Below are positions 59,333-64,000 of a DNA stretch of 64,000 nt, one piece after another. The notes beneath the pieces are model-generated. The model was not told where the DNA came from and ran no database searches. It saw only the letters and a program-made list of their open reading frames with translations. Each line of letters starts with the position of its first letter. Positions within the stretch are counted from its first letter, which is position 1. A program made the translations under genes and the position numbers. The stretch is from Lagierella massiliensis (GTDB lineage Bacteria; Bacillota; Clostridia; Tissierellales; Peptoniphilaceae): positions 1 through 64,000 of the forward strand of contig JAUNLT010000003.1 in NCBI GenBank assembly GCA_030532135.1, read 5' to 3'.

Positions 59333-61101
59333 TAGATCTCCTTGGTTGCCCTTTTTAAATAATCCAGTTCTTCACCTTCTAAATATGGGCTTAGTTCTTT
59401 ATAGCATTTTTTATGGTATTGGTTTAACCAGTTCTTTTCTTCTTCTGTAAGCATTGAAATGTCAACAGGTTTTAAATCAATTGGAACCAATGATAAAGAT
59501 TCAAAACCTAAGAATTTGCCAAAATCCGTCTCTTTTCTTTCAACACATACCATGATATTTTCAATCCTAATTCCGTGGCTTCCCTCTACATATATACCTG
59601 GCTCATCTGAAGTTATCATTCCAGGAACCATATCAATATCGTTATTTGCTCTAGCAATTACTTGAGGTCCCTCGTGACACGCAAGTACAAACCCAACTCC
59701 ATGTCCTGTTCCATGATTAAAGTCTATTCCCTCTTTCCAAAGAGGTCCCCTGGCAAAAATGTCCAGTGAAGAAGATTTTGTTCCTTCAATAAATAAGGCA
59801 TTAATTAATGCTATATGAGATTTTAAAGTTAATGTATAGTGAAAAATCTCATCCTCTGTAAGTTTACCTAAGGCAACTGTTCTTGTAATATCTGTTGTCC
59901 CATCTTTAAATTGACCACCACTGTCTAATAGATAAAGTCCTTTGTTTTCTAAATATACAGGATTTTCTTCAGAAGGAGTATAGTGAGGAAGTGCAGCATT
60001 TTCACCATATGCGGAAATTGTTGCAAAACTCAATTCTATAAATAGTTCTTGTTGTTTTCTAAATTCTAAAAGTTTATTAGAGCAGTCAAGCTCTGAGATC
60101 TTATCTCCATTAGATAAAGACTTTTCAAGCCAGTTAAAAAACTTCACAAGAGCTACCCCATCTTTAATATAAGCATTCTTCTGGTTTTTAATCTCTACAT
60201 CATTTTTAATAGCTTTTAAATCTGTAGAAATATCTCTACCTTCGATTATTTTAACTTTTTCAGGAATTGACTTATAAAGTTTTACATTGATATTTTCATT
60301 ATCTATATATAAAGTTTCATTTTCAAGATTACTTATAAAATCAAAAACAGACTCATATGCTTTAATTTCTACTCCCGATTTTTCAAGATATTTTTTAACT
60401 TCTTCAGGAATCTTATCCTCGTGAACAAAAAACACTGCTCTTTGTTTATTAATATATAAATACGATAAGATTACAGGGGTAAATAGTACATCATCCCCCC
60501 TAATATTTAAAACGTAGGCTACATCGTCTAGTGAAGTTATAAGAGTTGAACTTGATCCTTTTTTGTCTAATTCATCCCTAATTTTGTGAATTTTATCTTT
60601 CGCACTAACTCCTGTATACTCTTCGTCTAATAAAAATGCTTCTTGTGAAGGTTTTTCAGGTCTGTCTTCCCAAATATCTTCAACTAAAGTTAAGTTAAAT
60701 GAAAAGTTTTCTTCGGGAATTTTCTCCTCTAATTGCTTAAGAAGTCCAAGAGGAAAAGTTTCACCATTAAATCCAATCTTATATTCCTTAGTTAGTCTTT
60801 CAAATATAAAGTCTCTAATGCTAGGAACTCCCTTTTCACCCATTTTATATAATTTAATACCTGATCCCTCTAGTTGCTTTGCAGCTTGAATAAAGTATCT
60901 ACCATCAGTCCAAAGTCCCGCTTCCTCTAAGGTTACGATAACGGTTCCGGCAGAACCTGTAAATCCTGAAATAAATTGTCTAGTTTTGTAACAGTTGGGA
61001 ACATTTTCTGAATAATGTGGGTCTGAAGTCGGAATTATATACATGTCAACTGCATTTTCCCTCATTTTCTTTCTCAAATTTTCTATATTATCAACTACCA
61101 T
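59332..61101 (-). CDS. Xaa-Pro aminopeptidase (M24B)
   Basis: A metallo-aminopeptidase of 589 residues releasing residues before proline. Two creatinase-like N-terminal domains (GSAGTVIVTLEEAGLWTDGRYFIQAAKQL) precede the pita-bread catalytic domain. The metal ligands appear as LLDSGGQFKDGTTDITRTVAL (two Asp), FNHGTGHGVGFVLACHEGP (His), DEPGIYVEGSHGIRIENI (Glu). The long three-domain form resembles the eukaryotic-type XPNPEP1 layout. It is the first gene of the pepP-uvrC-hprK set. Confidence 0.93.
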   Translation of the reverse strand: MVVDNIENLRKKMRENAVDMYIIPTSDPHYSENVPNCYKTRQFISGFTGSAGTVIVTLEEAGLWTDGRYFIQAAKQLEGSGIKLYKMGEKGVPSIRDFIFERLTKEYKIGFNGETFPLGLLKQLEEKIPEENFSFNLTLVEDIWEDRPEKPSQEAFLLDEEYTGVSAKDKIHKIRDELDKKGSSSTLITSLDDVAYVLNIRGDDVLFTPVILSYLYINKQRAVFFVHEDKIPEEVKKYLEKSGVEIKAYESVFDFISNLENETLYIDNENINVKLYKSIPEKVKIIEGRDISTDLKAIKNDVEIKNQKNAYIKDGVALVKFFNWLEKSLSNGDKISELDCSNKLLEFRKQQELFIELSFATISAYGENAALPHYTPSEENPVYLENKGLYLLDSGGQFKDGTTDITRTVALGKLTEDEIFHYTLTLKSHIALINALFIEGTKSSSLDIFARGPLWKEGIDFNHGTGHGVGFVLACHEGPQVIARANNDIDMVPGMITSDEPGIYVEGSHGIRIENIMVCVERKETDFGKFLGFESLSLVPIDLKPVDISMLTEEEKNWLNQYHKKCYKELSPYLEGEELDYLKRATKEI

Positions 61102-61199
61102 TTTAATCCCTTCTTTCCTTACATTAATTACTCTAATTATAACATATAGTTTTATTTCCCTTAAGCTAAAACCTCTTGTTAAAAGGATTAAGACAAGTA

Positions 61200-61226
61200 A
61201 ATAGGGACACCTTTTCGGTGTCCCTT
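61200..61226 (-). terminator. terminator of oppA
   Basis: GGGACACC and GGTGTCCC pair around five bases. The minus-strand tail (TATTTACTTG) is a weak T-tract, but the stem is GC-rich. Confidence 0.6.
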
Positions 61227-61253
61227 GCCAAGATATATCCTAAAAAGGAGTGT

Positions 61254-61292
61254 GCTATGAACTTCCTTGGCTACTGTTTAATACCCCCTCGC
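61254..61292 (+). other. 12-codon ORF with ribosome site (uncertain)
   Basis: On the plus strand AAAAAGGAG precedes an ATG that reads MNFLGYCLIPPR and stops. It lies in the gap after oppA, facing the other way, and is flanked by a GCCAAG/CTTGGC inverted repeat. It may be chance, a peptide signal or part of a structured RNA. Confidence 0.2.
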
Positions 61293-61297
61293 TAAAA

Positions 61298-62968
61298 TTA
61301 AAAGCCTTTTGTTGATTTAAAGAAGAAATATCCTAATGGTGTGTAGTATAAACCATCGATATTAGGTTTCATCATGTAAGAGTTATTGTAGAAGTAAAGT
61401 GGTGCTACCACTGAATCATCTCCTATGAGAATGTCTTCAGCTTTGTGCATATTTTCCATTCTCACAGCTTGATCTGATGTTGCCTTAGCTTCTTTAACGA
61501 GTTGGTCGAATTTGTCATTTTTATATTGTGCGTCGTTGTTTCCTCCGCCTGTTAACCACATGTCTATAAATGACATTGGGTCGTTATAGTCTGCTATCCA
61601 ACCGTGTCTTGCTATATCGTAATTACCTTCTTTTCTTTCATTTAAGAATACGTTCCAGTCTTGATTTTGAAGAGTTACAGAAACTCCAAGTTTTTCTTGC
61701 CACATATTTTGTAGTGCTTCAGCTATGGCTTTGTGGTTTTCACTAGTGTTGTATAGATATTCGATTTGTGGGAATCCATCTCCATCTTTAAAACCAGCTT
61801 TTTCCATTAACTTTTTAGCTTCTTCAACATTCTTATCGTAATCTTCAACCTTTATAGAGTAGTAATCTCCACCTGTGGTTCTAAAGTCATCTCCTTCTGC
61901 TCCGTCTTTATCATAAACACCTGAAGGAACATAACCAGAGGCTGGCTCTTGTCCTTGACCTGTAACTTGATTTACAATAAAATCTCTGTCAATTACTAAT
62001 GAGAAAGCTTTTCTTACATCTGGATTATCAAAAGGTGCCTTTTCAGTGTTAAAACATACAAAGTAGGTTCCAACATAAGGTAAAATTTTAAGCTCTTTTG
62101 AATCTAATAACTTCATTGTCTCTTCTTGTGGGACTGAATTTATAAAATCCAAATCTCCAGATCTATATGATGCATAAATAGCGTTTTGGTCATCTTGTAA
62201 ATGGAACGCTAAGTTTTCAGCTATAACTGACTCTTGATCGTAATACTCAGGATTTTTCTTCATCTTTATTACTTGGTTGTGATCCCACGCTTCAAGTACA
62301 TAAGGTCCGTTTACAATCATTGTCTCAGGTTTTGTAGTCCAAGTGCTATTAGATTCAACTATATCTTGTCTAACAGGCATAACTGCAGGGAATGCACAAA
62401 TTTCTTCAAAATATGGACATTTTACACTTAAATTTACTACAAATGTTTTGTCATCCGGTGCAGATATATCTAGTTTTTGTTCTTCATATCCTTTAACCAT
62501 ATCTAGCATGTACTCGTAGTCAGCTCCAGTTTCAGTGCTTACCAATCTATTCCATGAGTAAACGAAATCTCCCGCAACTACAGGTTTTCCATCAGACCAT
62601 TTAGCATCTCTTAAATGGAAAGTCCAAGTTAAACCGTCTTCTGATACATCCCATGACTCGGCAATACCAGGTTTTAATACGGCGTTTCCGTTACCATCAT
62701 CATCCCATCTTATAAGGGACTCAAACATATGAGATATCATTATTGCCCCGTCAACTGAAGTATTTAGTGCAGGGTCTATTGAACTTGGTTCTGATGCAAT
62801 ATTTAAGTCTAAAACTCCGTCTTCTTTTCCCGCTTCTTCTACAGCTGATCCTTTTGAAGATTGTTCGCTACCGTCTTTATTGCTGTCATTTCCTCCAGCA
62901 CAAGCAGTAAGGATCATCACAAAACTCAACATAAGTACCATTAATTTAAATTTTAATTTAGTTTTCAT
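61298..62968 (-). CDS. oppA: peptide ABC transporter substrate-binding lipoprotein
   Basis: Extracellular peptide-binding protein of 556 residues. The lipoprotein signal ends in MILTAC (Cys 23) and is followed by a Gly/Ser/Asn-rich tether. The family motif lies in [39 protein letters not shown], and the fold continues to [35 protein letters not shown]. It is closest to OppA of oligopeptide systems. It follows oppF, whose end overlaps its start, and would feed peptides to a peptidase such as the adjacent Xaa-Pro aminopeptidase. Confidence 0.94.
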   Translation of the reverse strand: MKTKLKFKLMVLMLSFVMILTACAGGNDSNKDGSEQSSKGSAVEEAGKEDGVLDLNIASEPSSIDPALNTSVDGAIMISHMFESLIRWDDDGNGNAVLKPGIAESWDVSEDGLTWTFHLRDAKWSDGKPVVAGDFVYSWNRLVSTETGADYEYMLDMVKGYEEQKLDISAPDDKTFVVNLSVKCPYFEEICAFPAVMPVRQDIVESNSTWTTKPETMIVNGPYVLEAWDHNQVIKMKKNPEYYDQESVIAENLAFHLQDDQNAIYASYRSGDLDFINSVPQEETMKLLDSKELKILPYVGTYFVCFNTEKAPFDNPDVRKAFSLVIDRDFIVNQVTGQGQEPASGYVPSGVYDKDGAEGDDFRTTGGDYYSIKVEDYDKNVEEAKKLMEKAGFKDGDGFPQIEYLYNTSENHKAIAEALQNMWQEKLGVSVTLQNQDWNVFLNERKEGNYDIARHGWIADYNDPMSFIDMWLTGGGNNDAQYKNDKFDQLVKEAKATSDQAVRMENMHKAEDILIGDDSVVAPLYFYNNSYMMKPNIDGLYYTPLGYFFFKSTKGF

Positions 62969-63953
62969 TTTTTCCTCCTTTTATATTGTGACAACTTACA
63001 TAATGTCCTTCTTCAACTTCTTTAAACTCTGGTTCTACACTCCTACATATATCTAAAGCATAAGGGCATCTCTCATGGAATCGACAACCCTTTGGCGGAT
63101 CAATTGGAGATGGTATTTCTCCTTCTAGTTTTATTCTTTTTAAACTTCTTGTAAGTTTCGGATCAGGTACAGGAATTGCAGACAACAATGATTCAGTATA
63201 GGGATGCAATGGATTTTCATAAAGCCTATGTGCATCTACCAGTTCCACCATTTTGCCTAAGTACATAACTCCTATTCGGTCCGAAATGTGTTTTACTACA
63301 GATAAGTCATGGGCAATAAATAGATACGTAAGTCCTAATTCATTTTGCATATCCTGTAACATATTTACAATTTGAGCTTGAATTGATACATCAAGAGCAG
63401 AAATTGGTTCGTCACATACTATAAATTCAGGTTCTACAGCTAAAGCTCTCGCAATACCTATTCTCTGTTGTTGTCCCCCTGAAAACTCATGAGGATATCT
63501 ATTTGAATGTTCCTCATTTAGTCCAACCTGTCGTAAAAGCTCATTAATTCTCTCTCTTCTATTGTTTTTATACAGCCCATGAATCTCCAAAGCTTCCCCA
63601 ACAATCTCTGCCACAGTCATTCTAGGGTCTAAAGATGCAGAAGGGTCTTGAAAAATAATTTGCATCTTCCTTCTATATGGATACATATCTTTACTAATAT
63701 TTTTTTCACTGTCATATAGAACTTGACCGTCATATATTATCTTTCCTGCAGTAGGTTCGTGAAGTCTTAGAACAGTTCTGCCTAAAGTGGTTTTTCCACA
63801 ACCCGACTCACCAACTATTCCAAGAGTTTCACCTTTTTTAATGAAAAAAGACACATCATCAACTGCATGGACAACTCCAGATTTTTCAAAGGTAGATTTA
63901 ACATTGAAGTGCTTTACTATATTTTCACATACTAATAACTTATTATCTTCCAT
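62958..63953 (-). CDS. oppF: oligopeptide ABC transporter ATP-binding protein OppF
   Basis: A 331-residue ATPase. Walker A is [23 protein letters not shown], signature [15 protein letters not shown], Walker [14 protein letters not shown] and H-loop FIAHDLSVV. The C-terminal oligo/dipeptide domain has [21 protein letters not shown], probably a Cys-rich metal or cluster site of the family. GGAGG precedes the ATG. It overlaps oppD upstream by 11 bases and oppA downstream by 11 bases. Confidence 0.95.
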   Translation of the reverse strand: MEDNKLLVCENIVKHFNVKSTFEKSGVVHAVDDVSFFIKKGETLGIVGESGCGKTTLGRTVLRLHEPTAGKIIYDGQVLYDSEKNISKDMYPYRRKMQIIFQDPSASLDPRMTVAEIVGEALEIHGLYKNNRRERINELLRQVGLNEEHSNRYPHEFSGGQQQRIGIARALAVEPEFIVCDEPISALDVSIQAQIVNMLQDMQNELGLTYLFIAHDLSVVKHISDRIGVMYLGKMVELVDAHRLYENPLHPYTESLLSAIPVPDPKLTRSLKRIKLEGEIPSPIDPPKGCRFHERCPYALDICRSVEPEFKEVEEGHYVSCHNIKGGKNEN

Positions 63954-64000
63954 TTACTACCTCCTTAAGATGTAGGAAACATTTAGATCTATGATCTTCT
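63943..64000 (-). CDS. oppD: C-terminus of oligopeptide ABC transporter ATPase OppD (partial)
   Basis: The last 18 codons of a gene entering from the right edge read [18 protein letters not shown] and stop at 63943, inside the oppF start. The HxxxCxL pattern matches the end of OppD-type ATPases, and the position before oppF supports it. Confidence 0.6.
   Translation of the reverse strand, partial: EDHRSKCFLHLKEVVNGR

Overview
The window is AT-rich and looks like a low-GC anaerobic Firmicute, most plausibly a Tissierellia/Peptoniphilaceae-type coccus (Anaerococcus, Peptoniphilus, Finegoldia relatives). The basis is gene content: a complete V-type ATPase operon with a sodium-type rotor subunit, pyruvate:ferredoxin oxidoreductase, HPr kinase, CtsR-type heat-shock control, a clostridial-type single-chain PurL and strong Shine-Dalgarno sites. 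Genus is inference only. Most genes lie on the minus strand.

Layout. 1-800 is a gene-poor leader region with two tiny ORFs before a gene cut by the window edge. 0.8-11.3 kb: a small unknown ORF, a serpin-like lipoprotein, a marR-wrbA pair, a dnaJ-like/clpB heat-shock operon behind a CtsR box, an M20 amidohydrolase, glycerol dehydrogenase, a TPR membrane protein and a DUF488 protein. 11.3-14.1 kb: an MBOAT O-acyltransferase with its DHHW/AlgX-like partner, the partner split by a frameshift in a run of seven A. 14.4-19.4 kb: a TetR-controlled efflux operon (MFS, FtsX-type permease, ABC ATPase). 19.6-23.3 kb: a flavin reductase, two small membrane proteins, a 1-Cys peroxiredoxin. 23.3-26.6 kb is accessory: an IS200-type transposase with hairpins, a TIR-like defence effector whose 3' end carries a 16-bp tandem duplication, an XRE regulator and decayed gene remnants, all abutting the 3' end of guaA.

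26.8-34.8 kb: purine synthesis, with purD fused in frame to purL (1635 residues) followed by guaA, then uraA. 35-40.7 kb: a DUF819 membrane protein, a Fur/PerR regulator, ppx-ppk and gpmA. 40.7-49.2 kb: the V-ATPase operon (G-I-K-E-C-F-A-B-D in transcription order). 49.4-52.2 kb: upp, Sua5-type tRNA modification enzyme, a cation efflux protein and a tRNA-Leu(CAA). 52.9-61.1 kb: pepP-uvrC-hprK-PFOR. 61.3-64 kb: oppA, oppF and the end of oppD.

I did not find a clearly new multi-gene system. The best candidates for a second look are the PurD-PurL fusion with its upstream small ORF and hairpin, the TIR protein with a duplicated and frameshifted tail, the frameshifted acyltransferase partner gene, the serpin lipoprotein and the apparently leaderless marR transcript with an operator inside its promoter.
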